Origin: Pseudomonadota bacterium
Lineage (GTDB): Bacteria; Pseudomonadota; Gammaproteobacteria; Xanthomonadales; Rhodanobacteraceae
Direction of reading: 5' to 3'
Length of the DNA stretch: 64,000 nucleotides
Assembly (NCBI GenBank): GCA_029561145.1
Contig: JAKQJM010000128.1
Location: forward strand, 97,860 to 161,859
Position 1 is the first letter of the stretch; each line of letters begins with the position of its first letter. A program made the translations under genes and the position numbers. The notes under the pieces are model-generated. The model did no database searches and had not been told where the DNA came from. It worked only from the letters and a program-made list of their open reading frames with translations. This document shows, piece after piece, positions 9,119 through 19,814 of the stretch.

Positions 9119-9895
9119 TCATGCCGCGCTGTCTTCCATGCTGAGCGAGCTGACCCAGCCGCTGACCTTTTCCAATGCCTGGTAGCGGGTCAGATCGACA
9201 TGGATGGGCGTGATCGAGACAAAACCTTCGCGCACCGCATGAAAATCGGTGCCGGGCCCTTCGTCTTCCGCCTCACCCGGCGGGCCGATCCAGTACATCG
9301 CGCGCCCGCGAGGATCGATCTGTTCGATGCAGCCGGACGACGCACGGTGCCGGCGACCCAGACGCGCCACCGACAATCCGCGGATATCCTGCCAGGGAAG
9401 ATCGGGCACATTGACGTTCAGGATCGTGTCGGCGGGCAGCGGATCGACCAGCAACTTGCGCATCAGCAGGGTCACGGCACGTGCCGCAGAGTCGTAGTGG
9501 ACGCCCTTGTGGTCGCGCGTGACCAGGGAAACGGCGATGGCCGGAAGTCCGAGAAACCGTCCCTCCATGGCAGCCGACACCGTGCCCGAATAGATCACGT
9601 CATCGCCGAGATTGGCTGCGCTGTTGATTCCGGAGACAACGATATCAGGCACGACTTCAAGCAAGCCGGAAAGCGCCAGGTACACGCAATCGGTCGGCGT
9701 TCCGCTCACACGGTAGCGACCATCCTCAAGGCGTTTTGCCCGGATCGGCTGATCCAGGGTCAACGAGTTGCTGGCGCCGGAACGATCGCGGTCAGGCGCC
9801 ACGACAACGACATCACCGATAACCGAGAGATGCCTGGCGAGCACGAGGATGCCGGGGGCGTCGACCCCATCGTCATTGCTGACCAGAACGCGCAT
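9119..9895 (-). CDS. surE: 5'/3'-nucleotidase SurE
   Basis: Metal-dependent nucleoside monophosphate phosphatase with exopolyphosphatase activity, tied to stationary-phase survival. The 258 aa protein begins [15 protein letters not shown], containing the metal-binding DD pair, followed by [18 protein letters not shown], a [11 protein letters not shown] segment and the [25 protein letters not shown] signature. The longer open frame upstream lacks family similarity; the ATG at 9895 has AGGGG about 8 bases before it. It is divergent from the Smr gene across 255 bases that must hold both promoters. Confidence 0.97.
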   Translation of the reverse strand: MRVLVSNDDGVDAPGILVLARHLSVIGDVVVVAPDRDRSGASNSLTLDQPIRAKRLEDGRYRVSGTPTDCVYLALSGLLEVVPDIVVSGINSAANLGDDVIYSGTVSAAMEGRFLGLPAIAVSLVTRDHKGVHYDSAARAVTLLMRKLLVDPLPADTILNVNVPDLPWQDIRGLSVARLGRRHRASSGCIEQIDPRGRAMYWIGPPGEAEDEGPGTDFHAVREGFVSITPIHVDLTRYQALEKVSGWVSSLSMEDSAA

Positions 9896-10150
9896 GTGAC
9901 GACCCCTGAATGCAAGCCTCGCCGCACCACGAATGCGCAAGGAGCACAGCGCGACGGCAAGCCGGAACGGATGATGGCGAAGCATACCGGATTCGCCGAT
10001 CGGGCTGAACGCATGCGCTCCGGCAATGGGGTTACCGGCACCTCGGCGAGCACGGGCCAGCTCGATCGAGCGGCCTTGCCAGGCGCCTGTGGGCGTGCAA
10101 TGGTCGGATGAATTGCGCCAGCCACTGCGGCTGTGAAGAGAGGAGCGCGC

Positions 10151-10726
10151 GTGTCAGGATCGCGAACTCGAAAACGGACCGCTTCGCGACCCGGCAATGT
10201 CACGAATGACGACCGCGAACTGTTCCGCGCGGCGATCGGCAAGGTGCGCGAATTTTCCGGGGCAGCCGACCCGCTTCCGACCGGATCGAAACCCGAACCG
10301 CGTCCGCATCAGTTCGAATGCGACGAGGCGGCTGTCATGGACGAACTGCTGGTCGGCGATTTCGATCCAGGCACGATCGAGGTCGGCGACGAGATCCACT
10401 ATCTGAAACCGGGACAGCGAGACAGCGTTCTCAAGCGGCTACGCCGCGGCCAGTACAGCATCCGCGCCGAGATCGACCTGCATCAAATGAGCGTATCGGT
10501 TGCACGAACGGCGGTTTCCACATTCCTCGATGAAGCCATCCGCCACCGCGAGTTTTGCGTGCGCATCGTCCATGGCAAGGGCTTGCGTTCGGCCGCGCGT
10601 GGACCCGTGGTCAAACGCATGACCGAACAACTCCTGCGTCGTCGCAACGACGTCCTGGCATTCGCGTCGGCACTGCCTGCGCAGGGCGGAACCGGAGCGG
10701 TCCTCGTCCTGCTTGCCGATCACTGA
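10151..10726 (+). CDS. Smr domain protein (SmrB/YfcN-like endonuclease)
   Basis: Protein of 191 residues ending in a Smr domain: the [11 protein letters not shown] motif (family DLHG/DLHx) and the IVHGKGLRS loop are both visible. Related SmrB proteins cleave mRNA at collided ribosomes, so a ribosome-rescue role is plausible but inferred. No ATG is available. The GTG at 10151 follows GAGAGGAG with a 5-base gap and is preferred to the GTG at 10133. Transcribed away from surE and convergent with the small lipoprotein gene; the two stop codons form the back-to-back TGATCA. Confidence 0.87.
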   Translation: MSGSRTRKRTASRPGNVTNDDRELFRAAIGKVREFSGAADPLPTGSKPEPRPHQFECDEAAVMDELLVGDFDPGTIEVGDEIHYLKPGQRDSVLKRLRRGQYSIRAEIDLHQMSVSVARTAVSTFLDEAIRHREFCVRIVHGKGLRSAARGPVVKRMTEQLLRRRNDVLAFASALPAQGGTGAVLVLLADH

Positions 10727-10942
10727 TCAGTTGCTGGTATCACCATCGATCGGCGCGCGCCGGGTCGGAGGATTCACCCAGGTCACCCTTACTCCGTTCC
10801 GCCGACTTGCCTCGTTGACCGCATCGACATAGTCCTGGTCAACCACGAACTTCTTTTCGGCTGCATAGCGACTATTGCCATTGCTGGCGCAACCCGGCAG
10901 AACCATAAGCACTGCCGCCGCACAAAACATGATTCGTTTCAT
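10727..10942 (-). CDS. Small predicted lipoprotein, function unknown
   Basis: Protein of 71 residues with a short signal peptide and lipobox LPGC (Cys18), so a mature lipoprotein of about 54 residues. The mature part has AEKKFVVDQDYVDAVNEASRR followed by a WVNPPTRR motif near the C terminus. I do not recognise a family. It lies between the Smr gene (convergent, zero gap) and truD (same strand, upstream). Real-gene evidence is the lipobox, the fit between neighbours and ordinary codon use. Confidence 0.75.
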   Translation of the reverse strand: MKRIMFCAAAVLMVLPGCASNGNSRYAAEKKFVVDQDYVDAVNEASRRNGVRVTWVNPPTRRAPIDGDTSN

Positions 10943-11053
10943 GACATTCTCCGGAAGTCCTCTCGAACCGGCATTTTTCGCCGGGTCACGGAAACTATAG
11001 GCTGACCCGCAAGAGTTTGCGATGAAAGGCCGGTGCCGGCATGACGTCGGACA

Positions 11054-12061
11054 TCATGTTGCACAGAGCTCGCGGATGACCGCGGTGGCAAAGCTTCCAG
11101 AGGGAAGACTGAATCCCACCGCCAGGGACCCGTCGTCCGCCCAGTGGTGGGCCAGATCGCTTACTGCCAGGCGCAGGGAGCGCCGCTCGTGGCTCAAATC
11201 GGTTGCGGCAAGGCCCGCAGAGTAGACCGACTCCGCTGCAGCGACCTCGCGCTCGATCGCGGCCACCTCGCTGCCGCTGCGCAGCACGCCTCTCCCCCAC
11301 AGCGGACCCGTCGGATCGATGTCTCCGCACTCCAGTCGATCGAGCAACCCAGCATCAAGCGCCTGCGGACCGAAGATCGAATGAGTCCCTGCCAGCATGA
11401 ATACCTCGCCTTCCAGCGCGGTGTTCCACGATCCAGCCGCAACCCGGCGCGCGAGCACTTCATTGAAAAGATGCGAGCGCGCGGCAGAAAGGGCGAACCC
11501 GCGCTGACTGCGACTCATGCGCGCGCCCGAGAACAAGGCCTGTGCGCTGCGCAGGTTGTCGCCATCGCGCCCGAAACGTTGCGCGCCGAAATAGTTCGGC
11601 GTGCCCTGTGCCGAGATCTCTCGCATGCGCACTTCGGCCTCCTGTTTCGAGCCGACAACATCGTGAAGGCAGATCAGGAACCGGTTGCTGCGATGCACGC
11701 CACGCTTGAGCTTTCGCGAGTGGCGCGCGACTTCGAGGATCCGGACTCCTTCGATGTCGACCGACATCCAGTCCGGACCGCTCTTGCCGGGCAGGTGCAC
11801 GGTGTAGGTCTGGCGGGTCAGCGCATGACGATCCTTGAGTCCCGAATATCCCACCGACATCGGCGCGACGCCGGCTACTTCGGCGAGGCGCTGCGCCACC
11901 CATTCGGTGTTGGCATCGCGCTTCTCGATCCGCAGCATCGCGTGCTCGCCGAACCCGTCCGCGGCAAACCCCAGCACTTCATCGACTTCGAAATCCGCTG
12001 CGGTCGCGCGCATGCGTCCGCTCAGGGGCGGCCCCCCGTAGGCAAACGGAAGCTCACTCAC
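11054..12061 (-). CDS. truD: tRNA pseudouridine(13) synthase
   Basis: Converts U13 in the D-arm of tRNA-Glu to pseudouridine. The 335 aa protein shows the TruD signatures [28 protein letters not shown] with the catalytic Asp in [30 protein letters not shown] and [13 protein letters not shown]. The start is GTG at 12061, overlapping the ispF stop as GTGA, which implies translational coupling. The much longer open frame upstream is ispF in another frame. Part of the ispD-ispF-truD-surE order conserved in gammaproteobacteria. Confidence 0.96.
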   Translation of the reverse strand: MSELPFAYGGPPLSGRMRATAADFEVDEVLGFAADGFGEHAMLRIEKRDANTEWVAQRLAEVAGVAPMSVGYSGLKDRHALTRQTYTVHLPGKSGPDWMSVDIEGVRILEVARHSRKLKRGVHRSNRFLICLHDVVGSKQEAEVRMREISAQGTPNYFGAQRFGRDGDNLRSAQALFSGARMSRSQRGFALSAARSHLFNEVLARRVAAGSWNTALEGEVFMLAGTHSIFGPQALDAGLLDRLECGDIDPTGPLWGRGVLRSGSEVAAIEREVAAAESVYSAGLAATDLSHERRSLRLAVSDLAHHWADDGSLAVGFSLPSGSFATAVIRELCAT

Positions 12062-12609
12062 CCGGCGGTATCCAGGTCGAGGCGCGCGACCAGCGTGCGC
12101 AGCTCGGGGGATTCCGGAAGCTCGGAAACAGGTCGGCTGCGGCGCACGAGAAGGACGACCGCCATGGAAGCGATACCTTCCCCGCGTCCGGCAAATCCGA
12201 GCTGTTCGGTCGTGGTGGCCTTGATGTTGATCTCGCTGACAAGACAACCGAGGTCGGCAGCCAGGTTGGCGCACATCGTTGCGGCATGCGCAGCGACCTT
12301 TGGTCGCTCGCAGATCACCGTGATATCGGCATTGGCCAGCAGGTATCCCTGCTCAATCATCAGGCCTGCGCAATGAAGCAGGAAATGGCGACTGCTGACA
12401 TCCTTCCAGCGCGGATCCGAAGGTGGAAAATGACGTCCGATATCGCCGAGCGCCAGCGCACCGAGTATTGCGTCGCACAGGGCATGGATGACGACGTCGC
12501 CATCGGAATGCGCAACCAGGCCATGACTGTGCATGATGGTCACGCCACCAAGCACCACGTGATTGCCAGGCCCGAAGGCGTGGACGTCGAAACCTTGGCC
12601 GATGCGCAT
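12058..12609 (-). CDS. ispF: 2-C-methyl-D-erythritol 2,4-cyclodiphosphate synthase
   Basis: Fifth enzyme of the MEP isoprenoid pathway, cyclising CDP-ME 2-phosphate with loss of CMP. Protein of 183 aa, slightly longer than the usual 160. Key motifs: [15 protein letters not shown] with metal ligands Asp and His, [42 protein letters not shown] and [22 protein letters not shown]. The extra C-terminal residues lie beyond the fold. No Shine-Dalgarno precedes the ATG; the region before it is a GGGAAC/GGGAATCG repeat arm. Preceded by ispD, 90 bases away. Confidence 0.97.
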   Translation of the reverse strand: MRIGQGFDVHAFGPGNHVVLGGVTIMHSHGLVAHSDGDVVIHALCDAILGALALGDIGRHFPPSDPRWKDVSSRHFLLHCAGLMIEQGYLLANADITVICERPKVAAHAATMCANLAADLGCLVSEINIKATTTEQLGFAGRGEGIASMAVVLLVRRSRPVSELPESPELRTLVARLDLDTAG

Positions 12610-12610
12610 G

Positions 12611-12755
12611 GGCGTGGGGAACGGGGAATGGGAGACGGGAATCGTAGAGCAGAATGCGCAAGGCCGACAGTTTTCCGCACGTTCCACCGATGCGTGCATT
12701 CAGTTGCCGGTTTTGCTTTTCGCGTGTTCCCGACTCGTCCTTTCCGATTCCCGCT
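12611..12755. repeat. GATTCGGGA-type inverted repeat spanning the ispD end and ispF upstream
   Basis: Left arm GGCGTGGGGAACGGGGAATGGGAGACGGGAATCG (12611-12644, given in part) and right arm CGTGTTCCCGACTCG...GATTCCCGCT (about 12723-12754) are inverted relatives. The right arm lies inside the ispD coding frame and supplies its C-terminal residues. Confidence 0.6.
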
Positions 12756-13443
12756 CAAACAGATACTCGGCAAACACGCGATCCGCAGCGGTGGTGATCT
12801 TGATGTTGTCCTCGCTGCCTTCGACCAGCAGTGGCCGGAAACCCGCGCGTTCCATGGCCATCGCTTCGTCGGTGACGACGATGCCGGCATCGCGCGCCGA
12901 GACGAGCGCATCGATCAGGTCGACGCGCCGGAACATCTGTGGCGTCAGAGCACGCCAACGAGCCTCGCGCGATTCAGTCGCTTCGGAGCGGCCGTGCACA
13001 TCGGCGCGCTTGAGCGTATCGCTCAGCGGTGCGGCAAGGAGTGCGCCGCCAGCAGGCATGCCACGCTCGAACAGCAGGTCGATATCCGCATGGCGTACAA
13101 ACGGTCGGGCGGCGTCGTGCACGAGGATGAAATCCCGCGCGCCGATGCCCGCCGGCAGGGCATGCAGGCCCGCCAGCACGGAGTCGGCGCGTTCGCTGCC
13201 CCCGATCGCGGTCAACACCGGCTTGCCACGACAGGACTGGAACCCGGGCCAATGACTGTCGCCGGCGGCGAGGACGACCACGATTCCCGCGATGCGCGGA
13301 TGGGCGGCAAGCCGTTCCAGCGTCCATGCGAGCAAGGGCTTGCCACCGATCTCGACATATTGCTTGGGGATATCGCCGCCAAAGCGGCGACCGCTGCCGG
13401 CTGCCGGAACAACGCACCAGCAGGCCGTCTCAATGCTCGTCAT
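12700..13443 (-). CDS. ispD: 2-C-methyl-D-erythritol 4-phosphate cytidylyltransferase
   Basis: Third step of the MEP pathway, transferring CMP from CTP to MEP. Protein of 247 aa with the nucleotide-binding PAAGSGRRFGGDIPKQYVEI, GGSERADSVLAGL, HDAARPFV and KITTAADRVFAEYL motifs. The ATG at 13443 overlaps the end of ftsB by 14 bases, the usual ftsB-ispD coupling. The last ~18 residues (rich in Arg, Glu and Ser, ending SKTGN) exceed the family's normal end and are encoded by a repeat arm (12721-12755), so the tail looks acquired by repeat insertion. Confidence 0.97.
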   Translation of the reverse strand: MTSIETACWCVVPAAGSGRRFGGDIPKQYVEIGGKPLLAWTLERLAAHPRIAGIVVVLAAGDSHWPGFQSCRGKPVLTAIGGSERADSVLAGLHALPAGIGARDFILVHDAARPFVRHADIDLLFERGMPAGGALLAAPLSDTLKRADVHGRSEATESREARWRALTPQMFRRVDLIDALVSARDAGIVVTDEAMAMERAGFRPLLVEGSEDNIKITTAADRVFAEYLFERESERTSREHAKSKTGN

Positions 13444-13741
13444 TGTCGTCAGGTTTCGGTTTCCTTGCCGGTTCGACGACCTGGTAGAACTTCTCGCCCG
13501 GCTTGACCAGGCCCAGCTCGGAGCGCGCGCGCTCCTCGATCGCCTCGTCACCGTCCTTGAGATTGGCGACCTCGGCGAGCAGGGCATCGTTGCGCGCCTT
13601 GAGCTCGTCGTTTTTCTGCTTTTGCTCGGCGACACTCTTTTCGAGGCGCCAGACCTCGTTCATGCCGCCCTGCCCGGCCCATAGCTTGACCTGCAGCGCG
13701 ATGATCAGGATCAACAGAATGAGGGCGACGTAGCGCAACAT
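13430..13741 (-). CDS. ftsB: Cell division protein FtsB
   Basis: Bitopic septum protein that links FtsL and FtsQ and helps activate FtsWI. Protein of 103 aa: a short cytoplasmic start, one membrane helix (about 3-21, LRYVALILLILIIALQVKLW), then a periplasmic coiled coil (about 28-65, LEKSVAEQKQKNDELKARND) and the conserved ERARSELGLVKPGEKFYQ. The acidic tail DDNDEH overlaps the ispD start. It lies 26 bases after eno, as in most gammaproteobacteria. Confidence 0.95.
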   Translation of the reverse strand: MLRYVALILLILIIALQVKLWAGQGGMNEVWRLEKSVAEQKQKNDELKARNDALLAEVANLKDGDEAIEERARSELGLVKPGEKFYQVVEPARKPKPDDNDEH

Positions 13742-13767
13742 CGTGATCGTCTAGCCGAAGCCGAGGC

Positions 13768-15108
<1,341 letters not shown>

Positions 15109-15561
15109 CTATTTCGACTTGTCAGGAGTCTTCCACATCAAGGAAATTTGGTGCGGGATGACCAGAGCTGCGTCGAGGCGATCGAAAGTCTGCTTGTTGT
15201 ACGACGCCGCATAGACGGCGAGGCATGACGTCTTGCCCGCTTCTTTCGCAGTGATCACGCGATTGATCAGTTCTTCAGTCGACAGGGATTCACTGCCCTC
15301 GAAAAACCCTTTCGCGGCGTCGAAACGAACCTCGGTCGTGCCGCGCACGCATGCGGGCTTGCCCGTACTCACAACCGCCATGATCTCCGATTTCGGAAAT
15401 GACGCGAGTTTCTCGGTACCCTTCAGATCCTCATCGGTGGTTTTTTTTCCGGTCACCGTGATGTCGTCGGAACTCAAATTCGCCTGCGCCCGTGTTTGCG
15501 CACAACAGAAAAACGCGGTCAGGCAAGTCAGCAGCATCGCTAAGCGGGCCAGTTGGATCAT
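15109..15561 (-). CDS. Secreted protein of unknown function between kdsA and eno
   Basis: Protein of 150 residues with a Sec-type signal peptide ([17 protein letters not shown]... ending near TRAQA). The mature part starts [13 protein letters not shown], holds a Cys in [12 protein letters not shown] and a second in [14 protein letters not shown], which could form one disulfide, and has no membrane segment. I recognise no family. The ATG at 15561 overlaps the kdsA stop (ATGA) and has GGAG before it, so it is translationally coupled to kdsA. An upstream in-frame start would overlap kdsA by almost 90 bases and lacks a signal peptide. Confidence 0.82.
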   Translation of the reverse strand: MIQLARLAMLLTCLTAFFCCAQTRAQANLSSDDITVTGKKTTDEDLKGTEKLASFPKSEIMAVVSTGKPACVRGTTEVRFDAAKGFFEGSESLSTEELINRVITAKEAGKTSCLAVYAASYNKQTFDRLDAALVIPHQISLMWKTPDKSK

Positions 15562-16388
15562 TGGATCTCCTGCGCGAGGAATCGCTTGCTGACCTGATCG
15601 AGGGCAACCAACACCTCGAGCAATGACGCCATCTTTCCGAGCGGCCATGCATTCGGCCCGTCACTGAGCGCCTTGTCGGGATCCGGATGGGTTTCCATGA
15701 AGATGCCGGCAATGCCGACCGCGACGGCGGCGCGTGAGAGCACCGGAACGAACTCGCGCTGGCCACCGGACTTGCCGTCGGCACCGCCCGGCAGTTGCAC
15801 CGAATGCGTTGCATCGAACACGACCGGGCAGCCGGTATCGCGCATCACGGCGAGCGAACGCATGTCGGAAACAAGGTTGTTGTAACCGAAGCTCGCGCCG
15901 CGCTCGCAGACCATGATCTGCGCGTTGCCGGTTGCCTGCGCTTTCGCGGAGACGTGCTTCATTTCCCACGGCGAGAGGAACTGGCCCTTCTTGATATTGA
16001 CCGGCTTGCCTGCGCGCGCGACCTTCTGGATGAAATCGGTCTGGCGGCAAAGAAATGCCGGCGTCTGCAACACGTCGACAACCGAGGCGACTTCGTCCAT
16101 CGGCGTGTATTCATGCACGTCGGTCAGCACCGGCACGCCGATCTGGCGCTTCACTTCGGCGAGCACCTTGAGCCCCTCTTCGAGGCCGGGGCCGCGGAAG
16201 CTCGTTCCCGAAGTGCGGTTCGCCTTGTCGAAGCTGGACTTGAAGATGAACGGAATGCCGAGCTTGCCGGTGATCTCCTTCAGCGTGCCGGCGGTATCGA
16301 GCTGCAACTGCATCGATTCGATAACGCACGGACCGGCGATCAGGAACAGCGGCTTGTCGAGGCCGACTTCGAAACCACAAAGCTTCAT
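15558..16388 (-). CDS. kdsA: 3-deoxy-D-manno-octulosonate 8-phosphate synthase
   Basis: Condenses arabinose 5-phosphate and PEP to KDO8P, the first committed step to the lipopolysaccharide inner core. Protein of 276 aa with [29 protein letters not shown] and [14 protein letters not shown]. The loop [10 protein letters not shown] has Cys where the E. coli enzyme has Asn, and the later His ([10 protein letters not shown]), Glu (METHPDPD) and Asp (ALSDGPN) complete a metal site, so this is predicted to be the metal-dependent class of KDO8PS. It lies 115 bases after pyrG, in the conserved pyrG-kdsA-eno order. Confidence 0.97.
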   Translation of the reverse strand: MKLCGFEVGLDKPLFLIAGPCVIESMQLQLDTAGTLKEITGKLGIPFIFKSSFDKANRTSGTSFRGPGLEEGLKVLAEVKRQIGVPVLTDVHEYTPMDEVASVVDVLQTPAFLCRQTDFIQKVARAGKPVNIKKGQFLSPWEMKHVSAKAQATGNAQIMVCERGASFGYNNLVSDMRSLAVMRDTGCPVVFDATHSVQLPGGADGKSGGQREFVPVLSRAAVAVGIAGIFMETHPDPDKALSDGPNAWPLGKMASLLEVLVALDQVSKRFLAQEIQ

Positions 16389-16456
16389 CGCGACGAGGCT
16401 CCGGCAGGAACGGCATCAGCCACGATCTCCGGCGTGACGCGGAGAGAAAGAGCATC

Positions 16457-16470
16457 GCGCCTGAAGGCGC
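16457..16470. repeat. REP-like palindrome between pyrG and kdsA
   Basis: Stem GCGCC-TGAA-GGCGC (16457-16470). Read on the minus strand it is headed by GTA and followed by GATGC, giving GTAGCGCCTTCAGGCGCGATGC. This resembles the GTAG-headed REP elements common between genes in Xanthomonas, Stenotrophomonas and Pseudomonas, which RAYT transposases recognise. There is no T-tract, so it is not a standard terminator. Confidence 0.6.
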
Positions 16471-16503
16471 TACTGCGACAGCCAAACAAGCGAGATCCCG
16501 ACA

Positions 16504-18213
<1,710 letters not shown>

Positions 18214-18409
18214 CTAACGCGGGCAACGGCGAGCGCGCGAATGTCGCATCGCGCGGCGCGTGTGGTGCCCGTTTGTGAAACCTGATCCAGGTTGTCCGGC
18301 GCGGATCCTGCAAGCAATTGCATCATCTGCCGGTCGACTGCCCTGAGCCAGTAGCGACGGGTTGAAGATGCCTGCAGAGTGGAAAGCAAAGCCCGGACCC
18401 GATTTGTCC

Positions 18410-19303
18410 ATGACCCGCCAATCCCGAACGTGCCCGGCCCGGCCCTCCGCATTGACCCTGCTGGCTTCGACGGCCTTGCTGGTCGGGTCGGGTGTCGCCC
18501 TCGCAGAGCCGGGCGGGCGCTTGCTTGCCACCGGAGGCGGCAGCCAGATCGAAGGCAGCGCGGGTGGTGGTCTGGTGCCTTGGGCGGTATTGACCGGGTA
18601 TGCGACCCGCGACGAGATCGGCGTTACCGCATTTGCCACGCATGTCCAGGTCGACGATTTCAGCCTGGACAGCTTCGGCGCGGGCATCAACTTGAAGAAC
18701 CGCGTGGAATTGAGCGTCGCCCGGCAACGATTTGATCTTGGGGAAGCGGGCACGGATTTCGGAATGCCGGGGCTGACCATCCGCCAGAACATCGTCGGCA
18801 TCAAGGTGCGCATTGCGGGTGATGTCATCTACACGCCATGGCCGCAACTGGCGGTCGGGATCCAGCGCAAATCGGCGCTGGACGCGGCGATACCCGATGC
18901 AGTGGGCGCACTCGACCACAACGGCACCGATGTCTACGTCAGCGCGAGCAAGCTCTTCCTCGGCGCAGCGGCTGGCCGCAACCTGCTCGTGAACGCGGGC
19001 CTTCGCTCGACGTCCGCCAACCAGCTCGGGTTGCTCGGGTTCGGCGGCGACCAGGGCGGACGCCGGCTGGTGGCCGAGTTTTCCTCGGCGATCCTGCTCT
19101 CGCAATCGCTGGCAGTCGGATTCGAGTATCGCCAGAAACCCGACAACCTCGGTGCCGCCAGGGAGGACGATTTCCGCGACCTGTTCATCGCCTGGTTTCC
19201 GAACAAGCACATCTCCACGGTGCTTGCCTACGCGGATCTTGGATCGATCGCCAACCGCGGACAGCAGCGCGGCTGGTATTTTTCCGTGCAGGCCAGTCCA
19301 TGA
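18410..19303 (+). CDS. DUF3034 family predicted outer-membrane barrel protein
   Basis: Protein of 297 residues with a signal peptide ending VGSGVALA. The mature part has alternating polar and hydrophobic strands, Gly-rich turns and a C-terminal aromatic residue pattern (GWYFSVQASP), which fits a small outer-membrane beta-barrel. I assign DUF3034 from overall resemblance; the function is unknown. The start MTRQSRT at 18410 puts the signal peptide in place; an ATG at 18368 would add 14 residues. It overlaps the next gene, a haemoglobin-like lipoprotein, as ATGA, so the two are translationally coupled and probably act together at the envelope. Confidence 0.8.
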   Translation: MTRQSRTCPARPSALTLLASTALLVGSGVALAEPGGRLLATGGGSQIEGSAGGGLVPWAVLTGYATRDEIGVTAFATHVQVDDFSLDSFGAGINLKNRVELSVARQRFDLGEAGTDFGMPGLTIRQNIVGIKVRIAGDVIYTPWPQLAVGIQRKSALDAAIPDAVGALDHNGTDVYVSASKLFLGAAAGRNLLVNAGLRSTSANQLGLLGFGGDQGGRRLVAEFSSAILLSQSLAVGFEYRQKPDNLGAAREDDFRDLFIAWFPNKHISTVLAYADLGSIANRGQQRGWYFSVQASP

Positions 19304-19737
19304 AGCTGACAACACCCGTGATGCCCGGCTGCGTGCTTTTCCTCACCTTGCTGATCGCTGGCTGCGCAAGCACGCAGCCACGACCGAGCCTGTATGACCA
19401 GTTCGGGCAACGTGCCGGCCTCGGCTCTCTTGTCGACGGCCTGATCAAGCGGATCCATGCCAACGAGAAAATAGCGCCGCTCTTTTCCAATACCGATTTC
19501 GCGCTGTTCCGGCAACGATTCCTCGAATTCCTATGTGTCACCGTCGATGGTCCCTGCACCTACACGGGCGAGGAACTGGAGGAAGTGCACACCGGCATGA
19601 ACATCACCGAGGCCGAGTTCAATACCCTGGTCGAGGACCTGATCGACGTGATGCAGGAGCTGGCGATCTCGAAGGCGGCGCAGAACGAGATGCTGAAAAG
19701 GCTGGCACCGACCCGGAAGGACGTCATCTACCGGTAG
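19300..19737 (+). CDS. Lipid-anchored group 1 truncated haemoglobin
   Basis: Protein of 145 residues: signal peptide with lipobox IAGC (Cys at about 18), then a truncated-globin domain. It aligns with group 1 globins from LYDQFGQRAGL (helix A/B) through PLFSNTDFALFRQRF (CD/E region) and GPCTYTG (EF) to EEVHTGM, where the His is the proximal haem ligand. The B9-B10 positions, normally Phe-Tyr, read Leu-Ile (VDGLIKRI), so the usual distal hydrogen-bonding tyrosine is missing. Placement in the envelope is unusual for globins. Coupled by a 4-base overlap to the DUF3034 gene. Haem binding is likely but inferred. Confidence 0.85.
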   Translation: MKLTTPVMPGCVLFLTLLIAGCASTQPRPSLYDQFGQRAGLGSLVDGLIKRIHANEKIAPLFSNTDFALFRQRFLEFLCVTVDGPCTYTGEELEEVHTGMNITEAEFNTLVEDLIDVMQELAISKAAQNEMLKRLAPTRKDVIYR

Positions 19738-19814
19738 TCGAGGACGGTTGTCGCTTGCCAGCTAGCGGGGTTGCCGCCAACATGCGCGGTCTTTCGATCA
19801 TCCCGATTATCGCA

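Noticed and set aside
10720..10732. Back-to-back stop codons (TGATCA) of the Smr and lipoprotein genes as a terminator or overlap of interest
   Set aside because: Simple convergent abutment with no hairpin or T-tract.
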